Shown here: positions 52,416-62,119 of the stretch, one piece after another
Layout of the letters: each line of letters begins with the position of its first letter
Position numbering within the stretch: position 1 is the stretch's first letter
Origin: Oscillospiraceae bacterium
Lineage (GTDB): Bacteria; Bacillota; Clostridia; Oscillospirales; Oscillospiraceae
Direction of reading: 5' to 3'
Assembly (NCBI GenBank): GCA_902802045.1
Contig: CADCKQ010000006.1
Span: 1-64,000 of the forward strand
Length of the DNA stretch: 64,000 nucleotides
Made by a program: the position numbers and the translations under genes
Notes under the pieces: generated by a model
What the model was told of the DNA's origin: nothing
Databases searched by the model: none
Seen by the model: the letters and a program-made list of their open reading frames with translations, nothing else

Positions 52416-52967
52416 TCAAATATCTGTGAGTTCTTTCTCCTTGGACACAATTATCTTATCTATTTCCTTAATATAGTCATCAGTCAGCTTCTGAATATCC
52501 TTATCTGCGATCTTGTAGTCATCCTCGGTTATTTCCGACGCTTTCTGCTGTTTTTTCATTTTTTCCATCGCGTCTCTGCGGATATTTCTGATAGCGACTT
52601 TGGACTCTTCCCCATATTTTTTTGTCTGTTTAACAAGGTCTTTTCTTCTCTCTTCCGTAAGAGGAGGAAATACCAAACGGATCATTCTTCCGTCATTCTG
52701 AGGATTGATTCCCAACTCAGACGTCAGTATAGCTTTTTCGATACTCTTGAGTGTAGACGCGTCCCAAGGCTGAATAAGAAGTGATCTTGGATCCGGAGTA
52801 GCAATCGAGGCCATCTGGTTGATGGGAGTCGGAACGCCATAATAATCCACCTGGATTTGATCCAGAACAGATGCATTGGCACGTCCTGCCCTGATCGTGG
52901 CCAGTTGGGATGTCAGTGCGTCACAGGTCTTCTTCATTTTGTTTTCGAATTCAGGATAATCAGACAT
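52416..52967 (-). CDS. frr: Ribosome recycling factor
   Basis: A 183-residue factor of normal length: KTCDALTSQLATIRAGRANASVLDQIQVDYYGVPTPINQMA, NDGRMIRLVFPPLTEERRKDLVKQ and the C-terminal KEKELTDI. It splits post-termination ribosomes with EF-G. It follows pyrH by 43 bp, the common order, while rpsB and tsf are not upstream. Confidence 0.97.
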   Translation of the reverse strand: MSDYPEFENKMKKTCDALTSQLATIRAGRANASVLDQIQVDYYGVPTPINQMASIATPDPRSLLIQPWDASTLKSIEKAILTSELGINPQNDGRMIRLVFPPLTEERRKDLVKQTKKYGEESKVAIRNIRRDAMEKMKKQQKASEITEDDYKIADKDIQKLTDDYIKEIDKIIVSKEKELTDI

Positions 52968-53010
52968 TGAATTTTCCTCCTATATATCTTTTTTATATAT
53001 TATCTTCTTT

Positions 53011-53718
53011 TCACGCATGAACACAGGTGCCTGTCTTCTCACCTGCAAGTACCCTCTTAATATTCCGGGGATCAGCCAGTGCAAAAACTATAACAGGTAT
53101 ATCGTTGTCCATTGCCATCGAGGTAGCTGTTGAATCCATGACTGCAAGTCTCTGTGCCAACACTTCGTCATAGCTGATATCATCATACCTTACAGCATTA
53201 GGATTTTTTACTGGATCATCGTTGTAGACACCATCAACATTCTTGGCAAGTAAAATGGCATCTGCATGTATTTCGGCTGCTCTCAGAGTGGCAGCGGTAT
53301 CCGTCGAAAAGAACGGCATACCGGTACCGCCCGCAAAGAGGACAACATTTCCTTCTTCCAGATACTGTATTGTTTTTTCAGTAGAGTAACGCTCACCTAC
53401 TCCCTGGATATCCACAGATGTCTGGACCTTCACCTTGCATCCGATTTGCCTGAAAACATCGGCTACCGCTAGGCAGTTCATGCAGGTTGCGAGCATTCCC
53501 ATTCGGTCCGCACTGACTCTTTCCACGTTTCCGCCCCCGTCTTTTAAGCCGCGCCAGAAATTCCCGCCTCCGATGACTATACCGACCTGAACTCCTTCTT
53601 CGGTACATTCTTTTATTGCTCTGCAGACATCCTTTACAAAGTTAAAATCAAAGCCCTTCCTGTTAGCTCCGGCAAGAGCCTCCCCGCTTACTTTTAATAA
53701 TACTCTTTTATAATTCAT
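53011..53718 (-). CDS. pyrH: UMP kinase
   Basis: A 235-residue amino-acid-kinase-fold enzyme: RVLLKVSGEALAG, GIVIGGGNFWRGL, MGMLATCMNCLAV, FFSTDTAATLRAAEI. It phosphorylates UMP to UDP. It is followed by frr and preceded by an EamA transporter gene (25 bp) of the capEFG unit. Confidence 0.97.
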   Translation of the reverse strand: MNYKRVLLKVSGEALAGANRKGFDFNFVKDVCRAIKECTEEGVQVGIVIGGGNFWRGLKDGGGNVERVSADRMGMLATCMNCLAVADVFRQIGCKVKVQTSVDIQGVGERYSTEKTIQYLEEGNVVLFAGGTGMPFFSTDTAATLRAAEIHADAILLAKNVDGVYNDDPVKNPNAVRYDDISYDEVLAQRLAVMDSTATSMAMDNDIPVIVFALADPRNIKRVLAGEKTGTCVHA

Positions 53719-53743
53719 AAAGTATCTCCTTCCGGTTTACAGT

Positions 53744-54652
53744 TTATATATCCAGAATTCCAAGAATGATAACTCCCGCTATTACCGTAACAATTGCAGC
53801 ATAATGCTTCTTTGACAGCTTTTCCTTGAGAAACAAGCGGCTCCAAATCACCGATGCTACACAGTAAGAGGAAATAATCGGTGCGGCGAATGCTACATGC
53901 CTCGAATCTGCAAGAGCATAGATATAGAAAAACTGCCCGATCGTTTCAAATACCGCTCCTGTGTATTTCGGAAGTTCAGCTTTGAATATGAATTTCTGCT
54001 TCTTAACCAGCAGAAATACAAAACATACTATACCGACGAGAAAGAATGTAAGCTCATAAGCTGTGTTTGCTGCATCTTCATCAAGCACCTCCAGGACCCT
54101 GCTGTCTGCGAATGTACCGAGAGCGTCCAGAAGGCAGTAAATTATGGGAATTATTAGAGCCAGAGCACTTTTTGCATATTTATGCCCGGATTCGCTCTGT
54201 CGTTCGGCTCTGAGTTCTTCATCTTCGTTGGATTCAACAAAACCCAAGGCAATTACGCCAATGCTTACAAGCGCTACAGCAATGAGCGCGACCGGATGGA
54301 TCTCCGAGAAACCTCCGCCGAGAATGATAGTAAGAATGGCAACAATTGCTCCGCTGCTGTTGCATATAGGAGATGAAACTGAAAGCTCTATATAACGAAG
54401 GCCCAGATAGCCAATAGTCATTGAGAGTATATAAAGAGCCGAGACCGGAAGATATTTTATAAATACTTCTGCAGTAACTTCTACACCACCGATATAAATC
54501 TCATATGCAGCATGAATGCCCATAACGATACCGACAGCCATAGCCATTTTCAGATGGCTGTATTTATCCTTTGCATCCACACAGCCGATCTTTGAAAAGA
54601 GATCGCTCCCACTCCAAGCCAGCAATGCTAATACTGAAAACCAGAACCACAT
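53744..54652 (-). CDS. EamA/DMT-family membrane protein
   Basis: A 302-residue protein with ten predicted membrane segments. GGAGGAAG lies 12 bp before its ATG. It starts 3 bp after the capG stop, so it is probably translated from the same message as the UDP-N-acetylfucosamine genes. EamA proteins include undecaprenyl-linked sugar flippases (ArnE/F-like) as well as metabolite exporters, so a role in envelope glycan transport is possible but unproven. Confidence 0.72.
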   Translation of the reverse strand: MWFWFSVLALLAWSGSDLFSKIGCVDAKDKYSHLKMAMAVGIVMGIHAAYEIYIGGVEVTAEVFIKYLPVSALYILSMTIGYLGLRYIELSVSSPICNSSGAIVAILTIILGGGFSEIHPVALIAVALVSIGVIALGFVESNEDEELRAERQSESGHKYAKSALALIIPIIYCLLDALGTFADSRVLEVLDEDAANTAYELTFFLVGIVCFVFLLVKKQKFIFKAELPKYTGAVFETIGQFFYIYALADSRHVAFAAPIISSYCVASVIWSRLFLKEKLSKKHYAAIVTVIAGVIILGILDI

Positions 54653-54655
54653 GTA

Positions 54656-55837
54656 TTATTGAGTCTTCCTCCAGACAAACTTATTAACTACATAGACATA
54701 CGACTGGATGATCTTTACAACTTTTGAGCTGACATTCACATCGGTATAATCGGGAACAGGTATCCCGAAATCTCCATTATTATGCATTTCTGTCGCAGTT
54801 TCCACAGCTTGCAGGAGCGATTTTTCCGATATTCCGGCTATTATGAAACAGCCCTTATCCAACGCCTCCGGGCGTTCTGTGGACGTCCTGATGCATACTG
54901 CAGGGAACGGTTTTCCTGCAGAGGTCCAATAGCTGCTTTCCTCCGGAAGTGTCCCGCTGTCCGAAACAACACAAAATGCATTCATCTGAAGGAAATTGTA
55001 ATCCAAAAATCCCATCGGCTCATGCATAACAACTCTTTCATCCAGTTTAAAACCGCTGTTTTCCAAACGCTTGCGGCTTCTCGGATGGCAGGAATACAAA
55101 ACCGGCATATCATACTTTTGAGCAAGAGCGTTTACAGCACTAAAAAGTGAGAAAAAGTTCTCATCAGTGTCGATATTTTCCTCTCTGTGTGCAGAAAGAA
55201 GAATGTATTTCCCTTTCTCGAGCCCGAGCTTTTCAAGTATTCTGCTTGATAATATTGCCTCTCTGCTTGATTCCAACACTTCAGCCATGGGAGATCCCGT
55301 CACATAGCATCTTTCTTTTGGCAATCCGCATTCGTGGAGATATTTCCTCGCATGTTCTGAATAAGCCATGTTGACATCTGAAATTATGTCAACTATTCTC
55401 CTGTTGGTTTCTTCCGGCAGGCATTCATCCTTACATCTGTTCCCTGCTTCCATATGAAAAATAGGAACATGCAGTCTTTTTGCGGGGATTGCAGACAGGC
55501 AGGAATTTGTATCACCGAGAATAAGCAGAGCATCCGGCTTTACTTCGCACATAAGTCTGTATGAACAAGCGATAATATTGCCTATCGTCTCTCCCAGATC
55601 TTCTCCGACTGCATCCATGCTCACATCAGGCGGATCAAGCATAAGATCTTTAAAAAAAACACCGTTTAAGTTGTAGTCGTAATTCTGTCCTGTATGTGCA
55701 AGCAGGCAATCGAAGTATTTCCTGCACTTTGAGATAACTGCTGAGAGACGGATAATTTCCGGCCTTGTTCCAATTATAATGAGAAGCTTCAGTGCACCGT
55801 TATTCTTAAATGATATGTCCGAATAGTCGGTTTTCAT
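54656..55837 (-). CDS. capG: UDP-N-acetylglucosamine 2-epimerase-family protein (CapG-like)
   Basis: A 393-residue nonhydrolysing 2-epimerase: IGTRPEIIRLSAVI, HTGQNYDYNLNGVFF, LGDTNSCLSAIPAKRLHVPIFHMEAGNR, SAHREENIDTDENF and SDSGTLPEES. After CapE and CapF it would convert UDP-N-acetyl-L-pneumosamine to UDP-N-acetyl-L-fucosamine. The ATG at 55837 has GAGGAGG 9 bp upstream; the longer frame to 55891 overlaps capF. A plain WecB function is the alternative, but the order capE-capF-capG is specific. Confidence 0.88.
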   Translation of the reverse strand: MKTDYSDISFKNNGALKLLIIIGTRPEIIRLSAVISKCRKYFDCLLAHTGQNYDYNLNGVFFKDLMLDPPDVSMDAVGEDLGETIGNIIACSYRLMCEVKPDALLILGDTNSCLSAIPAKRLHVPIFHMEAGNRCKDECLPEETNRRIVDIISDVNMAYSEHARKYLHECGLPKERCYVTGSPMAEVLESSREAILSSRILEKLGLEKGKYILLSAHREENIDTDENFFSLFSAVNALAQKYDMPVLYSCHPRSRKRLENSGFKLDERVVMHEPMGFLDYNFLQMNAFCVVSDSGTLPEESSYWTSAGKPFPAVCIRTSTERPEALDKGCFIIAGISEKSLLQAVETATEMHNNGDFGIPVPDYTDVNVSSKVVKIIQSYVYVVNKFVWRKTQ

Positions 55838-55841
55838 CTGC

Positions 55842-57011
55842 TCATACCTCCTCATGAAATGTGTCAGGATGTGAAGGATCAAATATCTCATTTGCCCACA
55901 TCAGCGTAACAAGATCTTCACTGTCACTGAGATTGATCAGTTCATGTGTATATCCCGGAATCATATGAACCGCTTCAATTTTCTCCCCTGAAACCTCAAA
56001 TTCCATTATTTCATCCGAGCCTATCCTACGCTCCCGGATAAGGGCTTTGCCGGAGACGACTATAAACAGTTCCCATTTGGAATTATGCCAATGCTGCCCT
56101 TTTGTAACCCCGGGCCTTATAATATTAACAGAAAACTGTCCGGAAGAGACTGTTTTCAAAATTTCCGTAAAACTTCCTCTGGAATCCTTTTTCATATAAA
56201 GAGGATATTTCACTTTACTCTCCGGAAGGTACGAGAGATAGGCAGAATAGAGCTTCTTTTCAAACGATCCGAAAGGCAGTTCAGGTATGATTCCCGTCTG
56301 TGGAACAGCTACAAAGCTGTCAAGAAGATCTGCTATTTTCCCAAGTTTCACCCTGTATATTATCGGAATTGAATAATACTCTCCCGTCCTGTGTCCCTTA
56401 GTCGGATCTTCAAGTATATCAAGGAGTTCTGAAACCACATCATCGATATAGGCAAGCTCGAGTTCTGTCTCCGGATCGTTCACAGTTATAGGATGACCGT
56501 TTGCCTTATTATTGCAGAATGTTGCTACCGCACTGTTATAATTTGGTTTACACCATTTGCCGAAGAGATTTGGGAATCTGTATACAAAAACCTTTGCACC
56601 GGTCTCTTTTTCGTAAGAAAAAAACAGCTTCTCTCCTGCAAGTTTCGATCTCCCGTATTCCGAATCAGTAAATCTTCCCTCAAGTGATGCCTGAATACTG
56701 CTTGAGAGCATGACAGGGCATTTGTTTCCGCATTCCTTTAATACACCGAGAAGAGTATCTGCAAAGCCAAAGTTTCCTTGCATAAATTCAGCAGTATCTT
56801 TCGGCCGATTGACTCCGGCAAGATTGAATACGAAATCTGCTTTGCTGCAAAAATCCCAAAGTTTATCGGCTCCGGTATTCCTTCCATATCTGTATATTTC
56901 CGAAATATGGAGATCCGGCCTTGTTCTGTCATTTCCGTTTTTTAAGTTTTCAAGGGCACAGCAGAGATTTTTGCCCAAAAATCCGTTTGCCCCGGTAACA
57001 AGTATATTCAA
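55842..57011 (-). CDS. capF: CapF: NADPH-dependent reductase with C-terminal cupin
   Basis: A 389-residue two-domain protein: an N-terminal short-chain dehydrogenase (MNILVTGANGFLGKN, FNLAGVNRP, SEYGRSKLAGEK) and from about residue 280 a cupin (GVTKGQHWHNSKWELFIVVSG, HMIPGYTHELINL). This fusion is typical of CapF/WbjC, which performs 3-epimerisation and 4-reduction to give UDP-N-acetyl-L-pneumosamine/talosamine. It overlaps capE by 4 bp and is followed 4 bp later by capG. Confidence 0.93.
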   Translation of the reverse strand: MNILVTGANGFLGKNLCCALENLKNGNDRTRPDLHISEIYRYGRNTGADKLWDFCSKADFVFNLAGVNRPKDTAEFMQGNFGFADTLLGVLKECGNKCPVMLSSSIQASLEGRFTDSEYGRSKLAGEKLFFSYEKETGAKVFVYRFPNLFGKWCKPNYNSAVATFCNNKANGHPITVNDPETELELAYIDDVVSELLDILEDPTKGHRTGEYYSIPIIYRVKLGKIADLLDSFVAVPQTGIIPELPFGSFEKKLYSAYLSYLPESKVKYPLYMKKDSRGSFTEILKTVSSGQFSVNIIRPGVTKGQHWHNSKWELFIVVSGKALIRERRIGSDEIMEFEVSGEKIEAVHMIPGYTHELINLSDSEDLVTLMWANEIFDPSHPDTFHEEV

Positions 57012-58039
57012 AGCTGCTCCCTGATATATTCAAGCTCCATAAGTTTGGCCTTCACCTGCTCAACATTGAGTATTTCTGTGTTGTTTGAATTAAACTCCGA
57101 TAGCTTTGTACGTTCCGTATTTCCGACAGTAAAATAATTATCATAATTCAAATCCCGCTTATCACACGGAACTCTGTAAAATCTTCCCATATCCACGGCT
57201 CTTGAGCATTCTTCATTGGTGAGAAGGGTTTCATACATTTTTTCACCGTGACGGACACCGATAACTTTAATATTATCTTCGCTTCCGCCAAAGAGCTGTG
57301 CAACAGCTTTGGCCTGAGTACCGATAGTACATGCCGGAGATTTCTGAACAAGAATATCTCCTGAAGTTCCGTGCTCAAAAGCGAAAAGGACAAGATCAAC
57401 AGCTTCATCCAGAGACATTATGAATCTTGTCATATTCGGGTCAGTAACGGTTATCGGTTCACCTTTTTTTATCTGATCTATCCACAACGGGATAACGCTT
57501 CCTCTTGAACACATTACATTGCCGTAACGCGTACAGCATATTTTTGTTCGTTCAGGGTCTACAGTTCTTGATTTGGCTACTACCACCTTTTCCATCATAG
57601 CCTTTGACGTTCCCATCGCGTTGACAGGATAAGCGGCTTTGTCCGTAGAAAGACAGATCACTGCTCTTACTCCGGCTTCTATAGCAGCTGAGAGGAGATT
57701 ATCTGTCCCGATGACATTGGTCCTGACGGCTTCCATCGGGAAAAATTCACATGACGGGACCTGTTTTAATGCCGCAGCATGAAATATATAGTCGACCCCG
57801 TATATTGCTCCTTTGATAGAGCTCAAGTCTCTGACATCGCCTATATAGAATTTAATTTTCTCCGCGTACTCCGGATACTTAAGCTGATACTCATGCCGCA
57901 TATCATCCTGTTTTTTTTCATCTCTGGAGAATATTCGGATCTGACCAATATCTGTGGTCAGGAAACGCCTTAATACTGCATTTCCGAAACTCCCGGTGCC
58001 GCCTGTAATGAGAAGAGTTTTATCGGTAAACAGACCCAT
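57008..58039 (-). CDS. capE: CapE: UDP-GlcNAc 4,6-dehydratase / 5-epimerase
   Basis: A 343-residue short-chain dehydrogenase: LLITGGTGSFGNAVL (NAD-binding), HAAALKQVPSCEFFPMEAVRTNVIGT, STDKAAYPVNAMGTSKAMMEK, in which the usual Tyr of YxxxK is replaced by Met as in CapE/WbjB, and RYGNVMCSRGSVIP. It commits UDP-N-acetylglucosamine to UDP-N-acetyl-L-fucosamine for capsule or wall polysaccharide. It heads the capEFG-EamA unit, downstream of the rodA-type gene on the same strand. Confidence 0.93.
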   Translation of the reverse strand: MGLFTDKTLLITGGTGSFGNAVLRRFLTTDIGQIRIFSRDEKKQDDMRHEYQLKYPEYAEKIKFYIGDVRDLSSIKGAIYGVDYIFHAAALKQVPSCEFFPMEAVRTNVIGTDNLLSAAIEAGVRAVICLSTDKAAYPVNAMGTSKAMMEKVVVAKSRTVDPERTKICCTRYGNVMCSRGSVIPLWIDQIKKGEPITVTDPNMTRFIMSLDEAVDLVLFAFEHGTSGDILVQKSPACTIGTQAKAVAQLFGGSEDNIKVIGVRHGEKMYETLLTNEECSRAVDMGRFYRVPCDKRDLNYDNYFTVGNTERTKLSEFNSNNTEILNVEQVKAKLMELEYIREQL

Positions 58040-58136
58040 CTCTTTTCATCCTTTCCAATTATGATCTCGTAAGATTATTCTCTGCCGAGTTTTCCTATAG
58101 ATTCAGAATCACCTGTATGCGCATAAAGGATTATAA

Positions 58137-59288
58137 TCAATATACTATCCTGAACAGCTCGGGCTTTGGCTTGAATTTAATGCCTGATATCAGTCCCGCT
58201 GCAGCAAATGATGTAACCATTGACGATCCTCCATATGAGAAAAACGGGAGCGTGATTCCTATAACAGGTGTTATTCCAATACACATGCCGATATTAATAA
58301 ACGACTGGAAGCAGAAAGATGCTGCAACGCCAAAACATATAAGCATATCAAATGTTCTCGTAGCCTGAAGCCCTACCTTGACGCAGTGAATAACAATTAT
58401 TGCCAGAAGCAGAATAACCACAAGACAGCCTATCATTCCGAATTCTTCTCCGAATACAGAGAAGATAAAGTCTGTATGCTTTCCTGTAAAAGCTGTCGAC
58501 TCCTGTGTGCGTAAGCCGTGCTCAGCAAAAATACCCGTAAGTCTTCCGGATGCAAGTGCCAATCTGCTCTGAGATGTCTGCCATGTGATGCCATACCCTT
58601 CAGGATCTATAGTCTTGTCATAAGGGGCAAGAAGTCTCTGCTGCTGATACGGCTTAAGAAAGAAACTCCAGAGAAGAGGTATCACTGCTGCTACTGCTGC
58701 TCCTGCTATACCAAACCAATATAGTTTGACTCCCAGCATAAACAGCATAACCAGGAATATAAAAAGAAGGATAGACGCAGAGCCGAGATCTGCAGATACA
58801 AAAACGATGAGTCCGAAAACAACAATAAAATGTCCAGCCATCATAACTACAGACCGGAAACTGTTTATGTCGCCGTGCTCCTTGATAAAAGTCATTTGAT
58901 ATGCAGATATTATGATATACAGCACCTTTATAACTTCAGACGGCTGGATACCTATTCCGGCAAATCTGATCCAAGCTTTGTTTCCTGTTCCGTCGTCCTG
59001 TCCGAAAAAAACAAGCAATATGAGGAGGCCGACATTTATCACGCAAAGCCACTGCCAGTTTTCTCCAAGGATATCGGAATCTATAACTGTAAAGAGTACA
59101 AAGGCAGCAACTCCGAGGAATATTGAGAAAATCTGAATAAAAATATATCTTCCAGGGCTTGTATAAGCTGAAACAGCACTGGAAATCATGACCGTACCCA
59201 AAATGGAAGATATAAGACAAACAACAAGCAGAAATACATCTGCCCGCTCAAAATATTTTCTTATATATGGCCGTATTTTCTTGAGCAT
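58137..59288 (-). CDS. rodA: SEDS-family peptidoglycan glycosyltransferase (RodA/FtsW)
   Basis: A 383-residue, ten-segment protein. GTGNKAWIRFAGIGIQPSEVIKVLYII, GYGITWQTSQSRLALASGRLTG, TDFIFSVFGEEFGMIGC and the C-terminal GITLPFFSYGGSSMVTSFAAAGL define the SEDS family, which polymerises lipid II. RodA is favoured because no cell-division genes are near. It is divergent from tsaE, 95 bp away, and 97 bp upstream of capE. Confidence 0.87.
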   Translation of the reverse strand: MLKKIRPYIRKYFERADVFLLVVCLISSILGTVMISSAVSAYTSPGRYIFIQIFSIFLGVAAFVLFTVIDSDILGENWQWLCVINVGLLILLVFFGQDDGTGNKAWIRFAGIGIQPSEVIKVLYIIISAYQMTFIKEHGDINSFRSVVMMAGHFIVVFGLIVFVSADLGSASILLFIFLVMLFMLGVKLYWFGIAGAAVAAVIPLLWSFFLKPYQQQRLLAPYDKTIDPEGYGITWQTSQSRLALASGRLTGIFAEHGLRTQESTAFTGKHTDFIFSVFGEEFGMIGCLVVILLLAIIVIHCVKVGLQATRTFDMLICFGVAASFCFQSFINIGMCIGITPVIGITLPFFSYGGSSMVTSFAAAGLISGIKFKPKPELFRIVY

Positions 59289-59383
59289 GTGTTACCTTTC
59301 ACAAAAATCCTATATACATACAGAGCTGATTTTAGCACATTTCCGCTCTTTACGCAACGCAATAATTGGTTTATAATATGCTC

Positions 59384-59809
59384 ATGTTTAAGGAATACAA
59401 AAGCAGAAACACAGAGGAAACAGAAGCGCTTGGAGAGAGCTTTGCAAAAAGTCTGAGCCCCGGTGCTGTTGTTGCTCTTTATGGCGGACTCGGAGCAGGG
59501 AAAACCGCTTTTGTCAGAGGAATGGCAAGAGGGCTCGGGATTTCCTGCCGCGTCAGCAGCCCCACCTTCACTATAGTCAATGAGTACAAAGGCGAGCGAG
59601 AGCTTGCCCATTTTGATATGTACCGGCTCAATTCTGCCGACGAGCTTTTTGACATCGGCTGGGAAGATTATCTTGCAAGCGGTGCAGTATGTGCTGTAGA
59701 ATGGAGTGAAAACGTAGAAGGCGCTTTTTGGGGAAATGAGATCAAGGTCGAGATAGAACGCCTGAGTGAAAATGAAAGAATAATACGCATATACGAGGCC
59801 AATATATGA
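59384..59809 (+). CDS. tsaE: TsaE, ATPase of the tRNA t6A system
   Basis: A 141-residue P-loop protein starting MFKEYKSRNTEETEALG, with GGLGAGKTAFVRGMARGLG, SPTFTIVNEY, HFDMYRL and EWSENV, all TsaE marks. It stimulates the TsaBDE complex that makes N6-threonylcarbamoyladenosine on tRNA. An ATG at 59378 and a TTG at 59366 are in frame, but TATAAT at 59372-59377 puts the expected transcription start at about 59384, so the message may be leaderless. It overlaps tsaB by 4 bp. Confidence 0.93.
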   Translation: MFKEYKSRNTEETEALGESFAKSLSPGAVVALYGGLGAGKTAFVRGMARGLGISCRVSSPTFTIVNEYKGERELAHFDMYRLNSADELFDIGWEDYLASGAVCAVEWSENVEGAFWGNEIKVEIERLSENERIIRIYEANI

Positions 59810-60510
59810 GGCTTTTATCATTTGAATCATCCGCTAAAACCGCTTCTGTCGCACTGACAAACGGCAACAGGCTCATAGCCCAATACACACAGTCCGGCGG
59901 GCTTACTCACAGTACGACTCTGCTTCCTATGGCAAAAACGCTTCTTTCCGATGCCGGTGTTTCCATTTCAGACGTTGACGCTTTTGCTGTCGCCTGCGGT
60001 CCGGGCTCTTTTACCGGTATACGAATAGGCATATCTACAGTCAAAGGTCTCGCTTTGGCGGCCAATAAGCCCTGTGCCGGAGTTTCCACATTAGAAGCCA
60101 TGGCTTGGCATGGAGTCAGTGCCAGCAGTTTTATATGTCCTGTCATGGACGCCAGACGGAATCAGGTTTACAATGCGCTGTTCCGTACAGATTGCGGAAA
60201 GCCTATTAGAATCTGTAAAGACAGAGCTGTCTCTCTTGAAGAGCTCGCTTCAAATGTTAAAGCGCTCAGTGCTCCGGTTTTTATCGTCGGAGACGGAGCC
60301 GAGATCACTGCAGAGTATTTTGATATAAACGGAATTTCATATATTATGGCCCCGTACAATCTAAGGATGCAAAGCGCCTGGGGCGTTGCAATGGCTTCGC
60401 AGGATGCGAAATTCGGAACCAGTCAGGAATTGCTGCCTGTCTATCTCAGGCTTTCACAGGCCGAGAGAGAAAGGCAGGCCGCCACCAATAAAAAGGAGAA
60501 AACAAAATGA
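59806..60510 (+). CDS. tsaB: TsaB, t6A complex subunit
   Basis: A 234-residue ASKHA-fold protein: [61 protein letters not shown]. It dimerises with TsaD as the scaffold of the t6A enzyme. rimI and tsaD, often next in line, are absent; upp follows instead with a 4-bp overlap. Confidence 0.94.
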   Translation: MRLLSFESSAKTASVALTNGNRLIAQYTQSGGLTHSTTLLPMAKTLLSDAGVSISDVDAFAVACGPGSFTGIRIGISTVKGLALAANKPCAGVSTLEAMAWHGVSASSFICPVMDARRNQVYNALFRTDCGKPIRICKDRAVSLEELASNVKALSAPVFIVGDGAEITAEYFDINGISYIMAPYNLRMQSAWGVAMASQDAKFGTSQELLPVYLRLSQAERERQAATNKKEKTK

Positions 60511-61136
60511 GCAGAGTATGTGTATTCGATCATCCCCTTATCCAGCACAAACTGTCAATTATGAGAGACAAAAACACCAGCGTAAAAGAATTCAGAGAAT
60601 TGGTCTCAGAAGTTGCTATGCTGATGTGCTATGAAGCGACCCGCGACCTTGTGACCGAGCCTGTTGATGTGGAAACTCCATGCGGGACTGCACACTGCAA
60701 CAGAATTGCGGGCAAAAAAATAGTTATTGTTCCGATTTTAAGAGCGGGACTCGGTATGGTTGACGGTATGGTTAATATGATTCCGAGTGCAAAAGTCGGA
60801 CACATCGGACTTTACAGAGATCCTGCTACGCTTGAGCCGGTCAAGTACTATTTCAAAATGCCTCCTGATGTCTCCGAGAGAGATGCCATCGTTGTTGACC
60901 CCATGCTGGCAACAGGCGGAAGCGCCAGCGCAGCCATAAGCTTTCTCAAAGACGCCGGTGTAAAACGCATTAAGCTTATGAGCATTATAGGAGCTCCTGA
61001 AGGTATCGCCAGAATGCAGAAGGATCACCCGGATGTTGATATCTATGTTGCTGCTGAGGACGACCATCTGAATGAAATCGGATATATAGTTCCCGGACTC
61101 GGAGATGCAGGAGACCGTATCTTCGGAACAAAATAA
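60507..61136 (+). CDS. upp: Uracil phosphoribosyltransferase
   Basis: A 209-residue salvage enzyme making UMP from uracil and [56 protein letters not shown] (PRPP site), [16 protein letters not shown] at the C-terminus. The start overlaps tsaB and the stop shares one base with the next ATG. Confidence 0.97.
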   Translation: MSRVCVFDHPLIQHKLSIMRDKNTSVKEFRELVSEVAMLMCYEATRDLVTEPVDVETPCGTAHCNRIAGKKIVIVPILRAGLGMVDGMVNMIPSAKVGHIGLYRDPATLEPVKYYFKMPPDVSERDAIVVDPMLATGGSASAAISFLKDAGVKRIKLMSIIGAPEGIARMQKDHPDVDIYVAAEDDHLNEIGYIVPGLGDAGDRIFGTK

Positions 61137-62086
61137 TGTCTCCCGTTTTATATCTTGTTATTCCATGTTATAACGAGGAAGCCGTTCTCCCGGTCACCGC
61201 AGGTATTTTTCGGGAGAAGCTTTTATCATTGATCCAAACAGGATCAATATCCGAAAAAAGCCGTGCCGTGTTTATTAACGACGGCTCTTCGGACAGTACC
61301 TGGAGTATAATCAGAGATCTCTCCAAGAACGACGAGATCTTTGAAGGTATTTCACTTTCAAGAAACCGCGGTCACCAAAATGCTCTGTTGGCCGGGCTGA
61401 TGACTGTTAAGGACAGATGCGATATTACAATCAGTTTAGACTGTGACGGACAGGATGATATCTGCGCAGTTGATGAGATGGTTGCCGCATACAATGATGA
61501 GGGATGTGAGATAGTTTATGGCATACGTGGGAGCCGTAAGAGCGACTCTTTTTTCAAAAGATTCAGCGCTGAGAGCTTCTACAGGCTTTTGAATTCAATG
61601 GGTGCCGAGGTCAAATTCAACCACGCAGATTACCGCCTTATCAGCAGCAGGGCTTTGGATGAACTTGAAAAATATGGGGAAGTTAACCTATATTTAAGAG
61701 GACTTGTTCCGATGCTCGGGTTCAAATCAAAAGATGTATTCTATGAAAGGCATGAACGTATTGCCGGTGAAAGTCACTACCCTCTCGGTAAAATGTTGGC
61801 TTTAGCTTTTAACGGAATAACTTCACTGACGGTAAAACCAATAAGGCTCATCACCGGTTTCGGCTTTGCGGTTTCATTTCTGAGTTTCATAGCCATCATT
61901 TGGGCTGTTATCCGTGCTCTTACCGGGCACACGGTAGCCGGTTGGGCCAGCATGACATGTATTATCTGTTTCTTTTGCGGAATAATACTCTTGAGCCTTG
62001 GCGTTATTGGCGAATATATCGGAAAGATCTATCTTGAGACAAAACGAAGGCCTCGATACATAATAGAAGAAAGCACTCTGGATTGA
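61136..62086 (+). CDS. Membrane-anchored GT2 glycosyltransferase (GtrB/DPM1-like)
   Basis: A 316-residue enzyme with a family 2 catalytic domain (VIPCYNEEAVLPV, FINDGSSDSTW, SLSRNRGHQNALLAG, SLDCDGQDD with the acidic metal motif, YGIRGSRKSDSFFKRFSA) and two C-terminal membrane segments, followed by YIGKIYLETKRRPRYI. Such proteins attach a sugar to undecaprenyl phosphate for later envelope decoration. The membrane glycosyltransferase at 24185 could be a downstream user. The stop codon lies in the loop of the terminator. Confidence 0.9.
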   Translation: MSPVLYLVIPCYNEEAVLPVTAGIFREKLLSLIQTGSISEKSRAVFINDGSSDSTWSIIRDLSKNDEIFEGISLSRNRGHQNALLAGLMTVKDRCDITISLDCDGQDDICAVDEMVAAYNDEGCEIVYGIRGSRKSDSFFKRFSAESFYRLLNSMGAEVKFNHADYRLISSRALDELEKYGEVNLYLRGLVPMLGFKSKDVFYERHERIAGESHYPLGKMLALAFNGITSLTVKPIRLITGFGFAVSFLSFIAIIWAVIRALTGHTVAGWASMTCIICFFCGIILLSLGVIGEYIGKIYLETKRRPRYIIEESTLD

Positions 62087-62103
62087 CCAGAGTGCTTTCT
62101 TTT
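62068..62103. terminator. Bidirectional terminator
   Basis: AGAAAGCACTCTGG/CCAGAGTGCTTTCT, a perfect 14-bp stem, loop ATTGA, followed by TTTT. It ends the tsaE-upp-glycosyltransferase operon and the convergent small gene. Confidence 0.92.
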
Positions 62104-62119
62104 ACAATAATCAGAGTTA

